Source of the DNA: an uncultured Victivallis sp.
GTDB lineage: Bacteria > Verrucomicrobiota > Lentisphaeria > Victivallales > Victivallaceae
Direction: 5' to 3'
DNA length: 64,000 nt
Assembly: GCA_944389935.1 (NCBI GenBank)
Contig: CALXOE010000012.1
Span: forward strand, 1-64,000
This document shows, one piece after another, positions 25,984-33,543 of the stretch (position 1 is its first letter; every line of letters begins with the position of its first letter). Below the pieces are notes generated by a model. It had not been told where the DNA came from. It worked only from the letters and a program-made list of their open reading frames with translations, and did no database searches. A program made the position numbers and the translations under genes.

Positions 25984-26895
25984 ATGAGAGACAAACCCAT
26001 TCCGGTCATTCTCGACACCGATATCGGGAACGACATCGATGACAACTGGGCGCTCGGGCTGCTGCTCAAAACGCCTGAACTCGCCCCGAAACTCGTGCTC
26101 TCCTGCACGGGGGACACGGAATACCGGGCACTCGTCGCGGCGAAATTTCTCGATCGCGCGGGGCGGCCGGAGATTCCGGTCGCGGTCGGCGTCCCGGCCC
26201 TCGAGCAGCCCGCCCCGGAGACGTTGCGCGAGTGGCTGGGAATCTATACGGCTTCCGACTATCCGGGGGAAGTCCGCTGTGACGGTCTCGAGGAAATGGC
26301 CCGGACCGTGGCGGACGAACCGGGGGAGACCACCGTCATCGGGATCGGGCCGCTCACCAACCTTGCGATGTTCTGCCGCCACTACCCGGGGCTCGTCTCC
26401 AAATGCCGTCTCGTAGCCATGCTCGGCTCCGTCTACCGGCATCATCACGGAGAACCGGGAGCAATCGCGGAATACAACGTCAGGATCGACATTCCCGCTG
26501 CCCAGACGGTGTTTGCCGCCCCCTGGCGGGAGATCGTCATCACGCCGCTCGACCATTGCGGGCTCATCCAGCTCGACGGGGAACGTTACCGCTCAGTAAA
26601 GGAATCCGCGGATCCGGTCGCCGCTCAGATCATCTCCTGCTACCGGGCATGGCGCGCCAGTTTCGGGCAAACCGGCGAAGCCACGGAAACCAGCACTCTC
26701 TACGACACGGCGGCGGTTCATCTCGCCTGGACGGACGCCTTCACGCAATTTGAGACGCTGCCGCTCGTGGTGGACGATCCGGGATTCACCCGCATCTCCC
26801 CGCGTTACGGCCGTCCGGTCAAAGTCGCCGTCGGCTGGAGCGATCTGGACGGATATCTGGATCTTCTCGTCGCGCGGCTGCTCAACCGGGCATGA
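25984..26895 (+). CDS. nucleoside hydrolase (IunH-like)
   Basis: 303 residues. The N-terminal calcium/ribose-binding motif reads VILDTDIGNDIDDNWALGLL, a variant of DTDxGxDDxxA with two extra residues that is known in one branch of the family. GIGPLTNLAMF near 125 and a DTAAVHLAW block near 240 match the fold. The family cleaves N-glycosidic bonds of ribonucleosides. The extra-long first motif and neighbouring glycosidase gene leave open another glycoside substrate. The ATG of the next gene's possible early start overlaps its stop. Confidence 0.85.
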   Translation: MRDKPIPVILDTDIGNDIDDNWALGLLLKTPELAPKLVLSCTGDTEYRALVAAKFLDRAGRPEIPVAVGVPALEQPAPETLREWLGIYTASDYPGEVRCDGLEEMARTVADEPGETTVIGIGPLTNLAMFCRHYPGLVSKCRLVAMLGSVYRHHHGEPGAIAEYNVRIDIPAAQTVFAAPWREIVITPLDHCGLIQLDGERYRSVKESADPVAAQIISCYRAWRASFGQTGEATETSTLYDTAAVHLAWTDAFTQFETLPLVVDDPGFTRISPRYGRPVKVAVGWSDLDGYLDLLVARLLNRA

Positions 26896-26930
26896 ATTCC
26901 GAGTTCTGTCATTCAACGGGAGAAAGGATC

Positions 26931-27839
26931 ATGATGTATTTTGCCGACAATTCGCGCGGAAAAACTTACGCGAAAGATCCCGCTGTCGTCTTTTTCGGCG
27001 GCCGTTATCTCATGTACTATTCGGTTCCGCCGTGGTGGGACGGCCGCCCGAACGACGGCTGGATCATCGGGGTCGCCGAGAGTTCCGACCTTGACAACTG
27101 GACGAAACTCACCGATCTGCCCCGTTTCACGGAACTGGAGAAAAACGGCTTCTGCGCGCCGGGCGCCATCGTGCTCGACGGCAAAGTCCACCTCTTCTAT
27201 CAGACCTACGGCAACGGCGCGAAAGACGCGATCTGTCACGCCGTCAGCGACGACGGAATCCACTTCACCCCGGACGCGACCAACCCGGTCTTCCACCCGA
27301 CCGGTGAGTGGACCTGCGGCCGTGCGATCGATGCCGACGTGATTCCGTTCCGGGGAAGGCTCTGGCTCTACGTCGCCACGCGCGACCCGCTTATGGAGAT
27401 TCAGAAACTCGCGGTCGCCTCCGCTGCACTCGACAGCGATTTCAGCCGGCAAACCTGGCGTCAGGAGTGTGACGACTCCATTCTCCAGCCGGAACTCCCC
27501 TGGGAACAGAAGTGCATCGAAGCCCCCGCCCTCTGTGAGCATGACGGGAAACTCTATCTCTTCTACGGCGGCGCCTACAACAACTGCCCGCAGCAGATCG
27601 GCTGCGCCGTGAGCGATGATGCCGTCCACTGGAAACGGGTTTCGGATTCCCCGGTCCTCCCCTGCGGCGAACCGGGCAGCTGGAACAGCTCTGAATCGGG
27701 GCATCCTTTCGCGTTCACCGCTCCCGACGGCACTCAGCACCTCTTCTATCAGGGCAACAACGACGGCGGCAAAAGCTGGTATCTCTCGCGAAAGCTCATC
27801 CGCTGGGAAAGTGGTCTCCCCTGTTTCGACCTGCCCTGA
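26931..27839 (+). CDS. five-bladed beta-propeller glycosidase-like protein (GH43/GH32/GH130 fold)
   Basis: 302 residues from ATGATG at 26931, behind GGAGAAAGGA. An in-frame ATG at 26892 overlaps the previous stop but has a poorer ribosome-binding site. The propeller pattern is clear: KDPAVVFFGGRYLMYYS with the first Asp, FCAPGAIVLDGKVHLFYQTYG, APALCEHDGKLYLFYGGAY and FTAPDGTQHLFYQGNND. No signal peptide, so it acts on imported oligosaccharides if active. The exact GH family cannot be set by eye. It directly follows the nucleoside hydrolase gene. Confidence 0.8.
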   Translation: MMYFADNSRGKTYAKDPAVVFFGGRYLMYYSVPPWWDGRPNDGWIIGVAESSDLDNWTKLTDLPRFTELEKNGFCAPGAIVLDGKVHLFYQTYGNGAKDAICHAVSDDGIHFTPDATNPVFHPTGEWTCGRAIDADVIPFRGRLWLYVATRDPLMEIQKLAVASAALDSDFSRQTWRQECDDSILQPELPWEQKCIEAPALCEHDGKLYLFYGGAYNNCPQQIGCAVSDDAVHWKRVSDSPVLPCGEPGSWNSSESGHPFAFTAPDGTQHLFYQGNNDGGKSWYLSRKLIRWESGLPCFDLP

Positions 27840-27935
27840 CTGCCGCAGAGCCGCGAAAAAACGGGGAGCGGGGGAGCGGGGAATCTACCCGCCCGTTTCC
27901 CCCGGATGATCGACAGGAAGCAGTGAACAGCCTGC

Positions 27936-28649
27936 TCAAAGGCTCTGACCGCAGTCGACGCAGAGGATCTGCCCGGTGATCGAGTCGTTCCGGCAGAGGA
28001 AGAGCACTGCGGCAGTGAGGTCGTCGAGTTCGACCTTTCGCCGCAGCGGCAGCGTCGGAATCGTCCTGGCCATTTTCCCGTCGGGAAGCCACGGCGGCGG
28101 CAAAACCGGCCCCGGGGCAACCGCGTTCACGCGCAGATTCCGGGGGCCGAGTTCGCGCGCAAGTTCGAGCGTCGCGTCGGCCAGCGCCCGGCGCGACAGC
28201 GCATACGCGCCGCCGTGCGCGGAGCGGTGCGTCACTTCCTGATCGAGCAGATTCACGATCGCCCCGCCCTCCGGCAGCTCCTGCGCCGCAAACGCGCGCA
28301 TGAGCGCGAGCGGACTCCAGAAATTCACCTCGAACTGCTCCCGGTCGTGCGCTTCGTTTCCGGAAACGAGTTCGTCCGTCTCGAACATCGAGGCGTTGTT
28401 GACGAGAATGTCGACCTGACCGCATTCGGCGAAGAGTTTCGCGGCCGCCCCCGGAATCGCGAAGTCGGCCATGAGGATCCGACACCGTTCGGGACGCGGC
28501 AGCGAAGCGGCAAGCTCGGCGGCCTCCTCCCGCGAATGGCGGACATGCAGAATGATATCCGCCTCTTCCGCAGCGAATGCGCGCACGATATTTGCTCCGA
28601 CCCGTCGCGCGCCACCGGTGACGAGGACGGTTTTTCCATCAATTCTCAT
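27936..28649 (-). CDS. short-chain dehydrogenase, pteridine-reductase-like
   Basis: 237 residues. VLVTGGARRVGANIV (residues 8-22) is the nucleotide-binding loop with the ARR signature of pteridine reductases and FolM. NNAS is at 84-87 and IVNLLDQ at 131-137, with Asp136 where PTR1 proteins use Asp. Tyr149 starts the YxxxK site, but the lysine position (153) is arginine (YALSR). RVNAVAPGPVLPP follows. The fold is sure, while the substrate (dihydropteridine or other) and the activity with Arg at 153 are uncertain. It runs convergent to the GH43-like gene. Confidence 0.82.
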   Translation of the reverse strand: MRIDGKTVLVTGGARRVGANIVRAFAAEEADIILHVRHSREEAAELAASLPRPERCRILMADFAIPGAAAKLFAECGQVDILVNNASMFETDELVSGNEAHDREQFEVNFWSPLALMRAFAAQELPEGGAIVNLLDQEVTHRSAHGGAYALSRRALADATLELARELGPRNLRVNAVAPGPVLPPPWLPDGKMARTIPTLPLRRKVELDDLTAAVLFLCRNDSITGQILCVDCGQSL

Positions 28650-28669
28650 GATTTTTTCCTGTTCCGCTT

Positions 28670-28698
28670 TTGAAAATCCGTTTGAGGCATATTATATT
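28670..28698 (+). promoter_or_regulatory. sigma70-type promoter for the GspG-like gene
   Basis: TTGAAA at 28670-28675, 17 bases, TATATT at 28693-28698. It lies about 45 bases before the ATG at 28742 and excludes the upstream in-frame start at 28670. Confidence 0.65.
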
Positions 28699-28741
28699 CC
28701 CAGTAGGGAAAAGTTTCAACCCAGACAAGAAAGGTTGTCCG

Positions 28742-29350
28742 ATGAAAAAGCATTTTACACTGACCGAAATCCTGGTCGTGGTCTTCCTGATCGGGGTCCT
28801 GACGGCCATCGGCTTCGGGATGTACAGCTACGCGATGAACTCCGCCAAGGAGAGCGCGGCGAAAGCGCTCCTCACCCGCCTCGAGGCCGCCCTCGAAACC
28901 TGCAACACCAAACTCGGCTACATCCCGCCGAGCGCCACGAGCGGAGAATTCAACGAGATCCGCTTCAAAATCAACGACGGGGCAAGCGAGGACGGTTCCA
29001 TCGCCGAACTGACGTTCACGGAGAGTTTCGCGGCAGACAAACAGGTTGCTGCGGATTATCTGAAAGATTTCCTGCGTACCATCGATGAAGAAACGCTCAA
29101 GAAGAGCCTCCAGAAAGACAGCGCCAATAATTGTTACGTTCTGATCGACGGCTGGGGCAACAAGATCTACTACGCCTATCCCGGCAGATTCAACAAGACC
29201 GGTTATGACCTCTACTCCGCCGGTTCCGACAACCGGCTGGGGAAAGATGCCGAGTCGGTATCACCGGAAAACCTGAACAAAGCCAAGCAGGAGACGTTCA
29301 AGGACACCGCCACCAACGAGATGCTCTGCGACGACATCTGCAACTTCTGA
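28742..29350 (+). CDS. GspG-like pseudopilin (prepilin-type protein)
   Basis: 202 residues from the ATG at 28742. The pilin head is at residues 4-30 (FTLTEILVVVFLIGVLTAI), with Glu at mature position 5 and no leader beyond MKKH. The soluble part has a KALLTRLEAALETCNTKLGY helix, a DGWGNKIYYAYPG strand and YDLYSAGSDNRLG, the C-terminal pattern of type II secretion major pseudopilins. The residue before the predicted cleavage is His rather than Gly. It stands alone with its own promoter and terminator; no other gsp genes are nearby. Confidence 0.88.
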   Translation: MKKHFTLTEILVVVFLIGVLTAIGFGMYSYAMNSAKESAAKALLTRLEAALETCNTKLGYIPPSATSGEFNEIRFKINDGASEDGSIAELTFTESFAADKQVAADYLKDFLRTIDEETLKKSLQKDSANNCYVLIDGWGNKIYYAYPGRFNKTGYDLYSAGSDNRLGKDAESVSPENLNKAKQETFKDTATNEMLCDDICNF

Positions 29351-29366
29351 ACGGAATGAAGAGCCG

Positions 29367-29403
29367 AAAAAACCTGCCGGGTGCGCCCAGGCAGGTTTTT
29401 TTA
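29367..29403. terminator. bidirectional rho-independent terminator
   Basis: AAAAAACCTGCC ... GGCAGGTTTTTTT with an 11-base loop. It lies between the convergent GspG-like gene (plus) and the secreted protein gene (minus) and can serve both. Confidence 0.85.
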
Positions 29404-29445
29404 TAGACAAACGCGATGTTGTCCGCAGACAAGGGATGGCAGATA

Positions 29446-30264
29446 TCATTTTTTCCGGAACTTGCCATTGGCGACTTCCACGACAATCGCCTTGGCCCGG
29501 TTCCCTTTCACCGCCGGATCCCAGATGTGCCATGCGACCAGAAGTTTAACCTGTTCCGGGGTGCCGCCCAGGTCAATGACTCCCACAGTCGTGGCATACT
29601 CGTAACGATTCCGGATCCGGAACTGTTCATCGGTGCGGATGCAGAAATTAGGCTTGCCGTAACACCCGAGCCAGAATGACCCTGCAGCGTACTTGATGGT
29701 CTGAATCCCCAACGAAGATACAAATGGAATCACATGGCGTTTTACAAACCGGAAATTCCTGTCATATTCATAGATGTAATTCTCCGTCTTCCCATCCGGC
29801 AACCCGCCGCCGACAAAAAATCTGCCGTTATGAAATTCCACGCAACCTGCCCCGTAAACGACTTCAGGCACCCGGTATTCCCGGATCAATTTCAGATCGG
29901 AGTCGTAAACCCGAATGAAATTGCGTGATTCGGCATTTCCGATTTCGCGGTTCCAGGAACCTCCGCCGTAAGGGACATACAACTTGCCGTCAACCAGACA
30001 CGGATCCCCGCAATGGTAGGGTACCGGAACACTTTTCAGTACCTTGCCGTCAAAATCCGTTTTGACCAGAGTGGAGGCAAAAGACCAGTAAATGACCTCT
30101 CCGTCAGAAGCCATTCCCTGAACGTGGTCCTTGTAACTGCCCTCACATGCAATGACACTTCCAACCGGAAGTTCCGCCGGTGAAACCGCAGAAACCGGTC
30201 CGACGAACCCGGCTGTTGCAACAACGGCCCCCAGAAGACAAACGATTTTCCGCCCCAAACTCAT
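29446..30264 (-). CDS. secreted beta-propeller-like protein of unknown function
   Basis: 272 residues. The signal peptide KIVCLLGAVVATAGFVGPVSA starts near residue 6. The rest is a series of short strands with turn patterns typical of propellers: GMASDGEVIYWSFASTLVKT, CLVDGKLYVPYGG, CVEFHNGRFFVGGG, KYAAGSFWLGCYG. No catalytic motif was identified. It lies 6 bases after the stop of the membrane protein gene at 30271, and both follow a pseudopilin gene, suggesting an exported three-gene unit. Confidence 0.65.
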   Translation of the reverse strand: MSLGRKIVCLLGAVVATAGFVGPVSAVSPAELPVGSVIACEGSYKDHVQGMASDGEVIYWSFASTLVKTDFDGKVLKSVPVPYHCGDPCLVDGKLYVPYGGGSWNREIGNAESRNFIRVYDSDLKLIREYRVPEVVYGAGCVEFHNGRFFVGGGLPDGKTENYIYEYDRNFRFVKRHVIPFVSSLGIQTIKYAAGSFWLGCYGKPNFCIRTDEQFRIRNRYEYATTVGVIDLGGTPEQVKLLVAWHIWDPAVKGNRAKAIVVEVANGKFRKK

Positions 30265-30270
30265 TTGAAC

Positions 30271-30951
30271 TCAATCCCCTTCCATGTAATAATAACGTTC
30301 ATCAAAAGCCTTCAGATAATCGGAAACCGGCTCGGTATTGAAAAAAGCATCCGGTTTCGGCAAAACCGCCGCATTGACCCGGTTCTCTTTCAAGATCCGT
30401 TTCGATACGGGCTCTTCGCAGATCACAATAAACGGCATTTCGTTTCCGTTTCGGCTTCTTATTTTGCGGACCTCCCGAAGATCGCGCGGCAAACCGACCA
30501 GCGAAACAATGGAGCTGTCCGCAGCAATCGACGCAAGTACCCGGCAGAACTCAGAAGCATCAAGCCGGTCGGCTCCGGTAAGTGCCTGCGGGTTGGCCAA
30601 TGACACCGTGTAAACGGAGATTTCGGGACAATCCCCGAACTGTGCCAGAATCTGTTGGAACTCGTTGACTTCCTCTGCCTCTTTCATATGCTCAAAGATA
30701 AGCAGCGCGATTTTCCCGGAAGCGTTCAGTTTCTTAAGCTCAACCCCGATCCTTGCCCCCTGGGACGCGTAGTAACCGCATTCCTTGGCGGCAAACTCCT
30801 GATCCGGCGTCCATGTAATCCCGAATACCGTGGAAACCAGAAGGCCGACAAAGCAGATGCCGGCAGCGATCCGGCCTCCCAGAGCACGACTGCGGCAGCA
30901 GACAAGAAATCCGATAAACGCCGCCAGACTGATAAGCAGCCAACACCACAT
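30271..30951 (-). CDS. membrane protein with unknown extracytoplasmic domain
   Basis: 226 residues, ATG at 30951 with GGGGGGAA upstream. Two helices at the N-terminus (WCWLLISLAAFIGFLVCC and IAAGICFVGLLVSTVFGITW) are followed by a soluble domain of about 170 residues with alternating helices and strands (IALLIFEHMKEAEEVNEFQQ, EISVYTVSLANP, MPFIVICEEPVSKRILK). That resembles a Rossmann-like or receiver-like fold but no family was recognised. It starts 28 bases after the pseudopilin stop. Confidence 0.6.
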   Translation of the reverse strand: MWCWLLISLAAFIGFLVCCRSRALGGRIAAGICFVGLLVSTVFGITWTPDQEFAAKECGYYASQGARIGVELKKLNASGKIALLIFEHMKEAEEVNEFQQILAQFGDCPEISVYTVSLANPQALTGADRLDASEFCRVLASIAADSSIVSLVGLPRDLREVRKIRSRNGNEMPFIVICEEPVSKRILKENRVNAAVLPKPDAFFNTEPVSDYLKAFDERYYYMEGD

Positions 30952-30979
30952 GATAAGTTCCCCCCATGGGATCCGGTAC

Positions 30980-31756
30980 TCAGAAGGAAGCCCAGCCGGC
31001 GAGTTTTTTTCCGTTCATAACCTGATACGGAGAAGCGTACACATCCCGCTCCCCGGCAAGCTCCTCGTAACGGAGTGTGCGGACGCTGCCGTCGACAAAT
31101 GCGAAATTGCCACTGCGGTTCGGATGGCGCAGTGCGTGGATTCCCCAGCTGTAAGTTGCCGGGCCGCGCGACGGATACCAGAACTGCGTTGCGACACTGC
31201 CGGAAAGCGTCCAGAGGTGACATCCCCCGTTCGCATTCACCATCTTCGGGACACTGTCACCGAACACATACGGATTCGAACCGGGATGTTTAGCCATGGC
31301 CTGCAGAACGGTACTGCGTTTCACGGCATTTCCCACATGGGAATTGCAACCGGAAAGGTTCGTGTAAGGTTCATACCCCCAGGTGCAGATCGCAATGCCG
31401 TAACTTGTATCTTTTCCATCCTTGTTGTTTTTCTCATCCCATGCGAACTGCGGCTCCTCCGGGCAATGGTAGAGCTTTGAGTTATGGGTATAGAGCCGGT
31501 CCAGCACATTCGTCCAGTTGCCCCAGCCACCCGTGGCGGGAGTGTAAAGAAAACGTCCAGGAACCTGATAATCCTCATAGTCGTCAGCATAAAAAGCCAT
31601 GGCGATCCCGATCTGCTTCTCATTGTTGATACAGGCGGTAGTCCTCCCGGCAGAACGGGCTCTCCCCAGCGCGGGCATCAGCATTCCAGCCAATATTGCG
31701 ATAATCGCAATCACAACTAAAAGTTCGATCAATGTAAACGGATGTCTTCTCTGCAT
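30980..31756 (-). CDS. prepilin-like DUF1559-type protein
   Basis: 258 residues from the ATG at 31756, which has AAGGAGAC upstream; a longer frame to 31906 has no such signal. The pilin head is at 6-28 ([20 protein letters not shown]), followed by the helix [20 protein letters not shown]. The C-terminal H-x-DG block appears as [20 protein letters not shown]. The residue preceding the cleavage site is Pro. It heads the unit with the membrane protein and the secreted propeller-like protein. Confidence 0.88.
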   Translation of the reverse strand: MQRRHPFTLIELLVVIAIIAILAGMLMPALGRARSAGRTTACINNEKQIGIAMAFYADDYEDYQVPGRFLYTPATGGWGNWTNVLDRLYTHNSKLYHCPEEPQFAWDEKNNKDGKDTSYGIAICTWGYEPYTNLSGCNSHVGNAVKRSTVLQAMAKHPGSNPYVFGDSVPKMVNANGGCHLWTLSGSVATQFWYPSRGPATYSWGIHALRHPNRSGNFAFVDGSVRTLRYEELAGERDVYASPYQVMNGKKLAGWASF

Positions 31757-32015
31757 TTTTGTCTCCTTGCGGTAATTGGCCAATTCCGATCTCTGTAAGA
31801 ACCTGTCGGGTTGAACACTTTTTCTCCCGGCCTGTTCGACTTCTTTTTCAGGAATGCATTTCATTTTGATTGAATTTGCCTGTTTTATCTGATATCTGCA
31901 TAACATATCCCGAAATTGTTCAAAACCTGTTCAGTGGATATGACAATTCTGTTAAAAGAGGCCAGGCATAAAAAACAGATCAGAGAAACAGAGAAGCTGC
32001 GGGAACGGAAATTTT
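31757..32015. other. AT-rich upstream region with a direct repeat
   Basis: 259 bases between the pseudopilin gene and the small membrane protein gene. It contains TGTTCAAAACCTGTTCAG at about 31917-31934, two TGTTCA half-sites 11 bases (one helical turn) apart, which would suit a regulator upstream of the pseudopilin. No clear promoter pair could be chosen. No gene seen. Confidence 0.35.
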
Positions 32016-32429
32016 TTATTGAGCCGTCTTGCCACGGCCTTCGGCAAGCAGGATTCCGCCGCCGGTGACAAAGCAGAAAGCGACATCGCCGAGAAACGGG
32101 AAAGCGGCAAGCCCCAGCGCCAGACCGTGAATGAGCAGAATCACGCCCTCAAAGAGCGCCCCCCACGCGAGCAGCGGGAGCATCGAAGCGTATTTCCGCG
32201 GATTGAGCGCACAGCACAGATAGAGGAAGCCGATGATGCTCCACCCTCCCGTCGCCATGCGGAAGTGATAGCGGATCATCGGGTCATCGGTGACACAGCT
32301 CTTGCCCATCCCCTGAAGAACGAACTCCATCCACTCCCACGGCAGCAGCGTTCCGACGATCGAAACGCCCCACCCGAACGCCGCCGCCCACACCAGCAGC
32401 CGGCAGATCTGTGATTTCGCAACGCTCAT
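32016..32429 (-). CDS. small four-helix membrane protein
   Basis: 137 residues. Four hydrophobic helices: LLVWAAAFGWGVSIVGTLLP, WSIIGFLYLCCALN, MLPLLAWGALFEGVILLIHG and FLGDVAFCFVTGGGILL. The layout resembles small DUF4345-like membrane proteins, but this is not a firm assignment. The ribosome-binding site is GGAGG and the gene has its own promoter, divergent from the SGNH hydrolase gene. Confidence 0.65.
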   Translation of the reverse strand: MSVAKSQICRLLVWAAAFGWGVSIVGTLLPWEWMEFVLQGMGKSCVTDDPMIRYHFRMATGGWSIIGFLYLCCALNPRKYASMLPLLAWGALFEGVILLIHGLALGLAAFPFLGDVAFCFVTGGGILLAEGRGKTAQ

Positions 32430-32464
32430 GTCTGCCTCCGAAAGTTTTCATCGTCCGATGGAAG

Positions 32465-32493
32465 AATGTACCCCCTTTTTCCGGGGAAAGCAA
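32465..32493 (-). promoter_or_regulatory. sigma70-type promoter for the four-helix membrane protein
   Basis: Minus strand: TTGCTT at 32493-32488, 17 bases, TACATT at 32470-32465. Confidence 0.55.
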
Positions 32494-32536
32494 ACTTGCG
32501 GCTCAGCTTTTCCTCCGGAAAACGCTCCACGTTCGA

Positions 32537-32565
32537 TTGCAAAAACAACCGACCGGATGTATGTT
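32537..32565 (+). promoter_or_regulatory. sigma70-type promoter for the SGNH hydrolase gene
   Basis: TTGCAA at 32537-32542, 17 bases, TATGTT at 32560-32565. It lies about 38 bases before the ATG at 32603 and divergent from the promoter at 32465. Confidence 0.6.
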
Positions 32566-32602
32566 TTCCAACCGACATTGCAGAATGAGAAAGGAGAGGA
32601 AA

Positions 32603-33247
32603 ATGGCCGGCAGATATGATGCATTGTTTGATCAGGAGTCGCTTCGCGAGATTCAGGAGTTTTTCGATAAGCGCGACCGCTGGCGGGACATTCTGGAATA
32701 TCGCCAGCTCTCCGCCGAAGTCGGCCATGTGAAAAACCTCTTCTACGGCGATTCGATCACAGACATCTGGCCGCTGCATGAGTTCTTCCCGAACCACTCG
32801 GTGCTCAATCGCGGAATCGGCGGCGACAACGTCAACGGTCTCTACCTCCGGCTCGACGCCGACGTCTACGCCTACACCCCCGAAAAGGTGTTTCTGCTCA
32901 TCGGCATCAACGGAATCGAGTGGCCGAAGCAGACGATTCTCGACAAAACCCGCGCCGTCGCCTCGATGATCCGGGAGCACGGCAGCAGGGTCTACCTCGG
33001 CAGCATCCTGCCGCTGCGCTCGCCGGACGCCTGGGACCGCTTCCAGTATCAGGACAAAATCGTTGAGATCAACGAAGAACAGCGGGAGTGGAGTCTCCGG
33101 AATCTCGACGGATTCCTCGACTATCACTCCCGCGTGAAAGACGCCTCCGGCCAGCTTGCGGCCGAATTCGCCCGGCCGGACGGAACGCACCTGACCTTTG
33201 CCGCCTACCGGGTCTTGTCCGACGTGGTGCGTCCGTATCTGGCGTGA
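32603..33247 (+). CDS. SGNH/GDSL-family hydrolase
   Basis: 214 residues from the ATG at 32603, behind GAAAGGAGAGG. Block I is FYGDSITDIW with the nucleophile Ser51. Block II is NRGIGGDNV (70-77) and block III LLIGINGIEW with Gly101 and Asn103. Block V is DGTHLT near residue 196, giving the Asp and His of the triad. No signal peptide. The group includes carbohydrate esterases, often active on acetylated sugars; that substrate is an inference from the sugar-rich setting. It is convergent with the portal-like pair and ends 2 bases from it. Confidence 0.9.
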   Translation: MAGRYDALFDQESLREIQEFFDKRDRWRDILEYRQLSAEVGHVKNLFYGDSITDIWPLHEFFPNHSVLNRGIGGDNVNGLYLRLDADVYAYTPEKVFLLIGINGIEWPKQTILDKTRAVASMIREHGSRVYLGSILPLRSPDAWDRFQYQDKIVEINEEQREWSLRNLDGFLDYHSRVKDASGQLAAEFARPDGTHLTFAAYRVLSDVVRPYLA

Positions 33248-33249
33248 TC

Positions 33250-33543
33250 CTAGCAGACCGTACAGCGCGAAGCGCGCACGGTTCCGTCGAGGTCGCGGCA
33301 GCGGCGCACCGAGCCGATGTCATACACGGTTCCGCGCCAGATGAGGCTGCTGCCGGGCGGAATCTCATCGTCCCCCGGAATCAGGAACTCGAATGCGGCG
33401 GAAGCGCCGTCCGCCGGGGTAAATCCCCGGTTTTCCACAACCAGCGCCCGGACCGGGCGCTCAGTATACTTGACTTCGCCATCTGACAAGCCCGGCTCGA
33501 GCAGACGCAGAACCACGGTTTCGGAACAGCGGAATTCAGACAT
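33250..33543 (-). CDS. phage head-tail connector-like small protein
   Basis: 97 residues from the ATG at 33543, which sits behind GGAGGTGG. Residues 1-70 are beta-rich and the end reads LIWRGTVYDIGSVRRCRDLD then GTVRASRCTV. This matches the pattern of phage neck or head-completion proteins, where a short beta-barrel ends in a strand about parameter or unit conversion. The assignment rests on that pattern and on the overlap of 8 bases with the portal-like gene upstream. No other tail gene is nearby. Confidence 0.5.
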   Translation of the reverse strand: MSEFRCSETVVLRLLEPGLSDGEVKYTERPVRALVVENRGFTPADGASAAFEFLIPGDDEIPPGSSLIWRGTVYDIGSVRRCRDLDGTVRASRCTVC

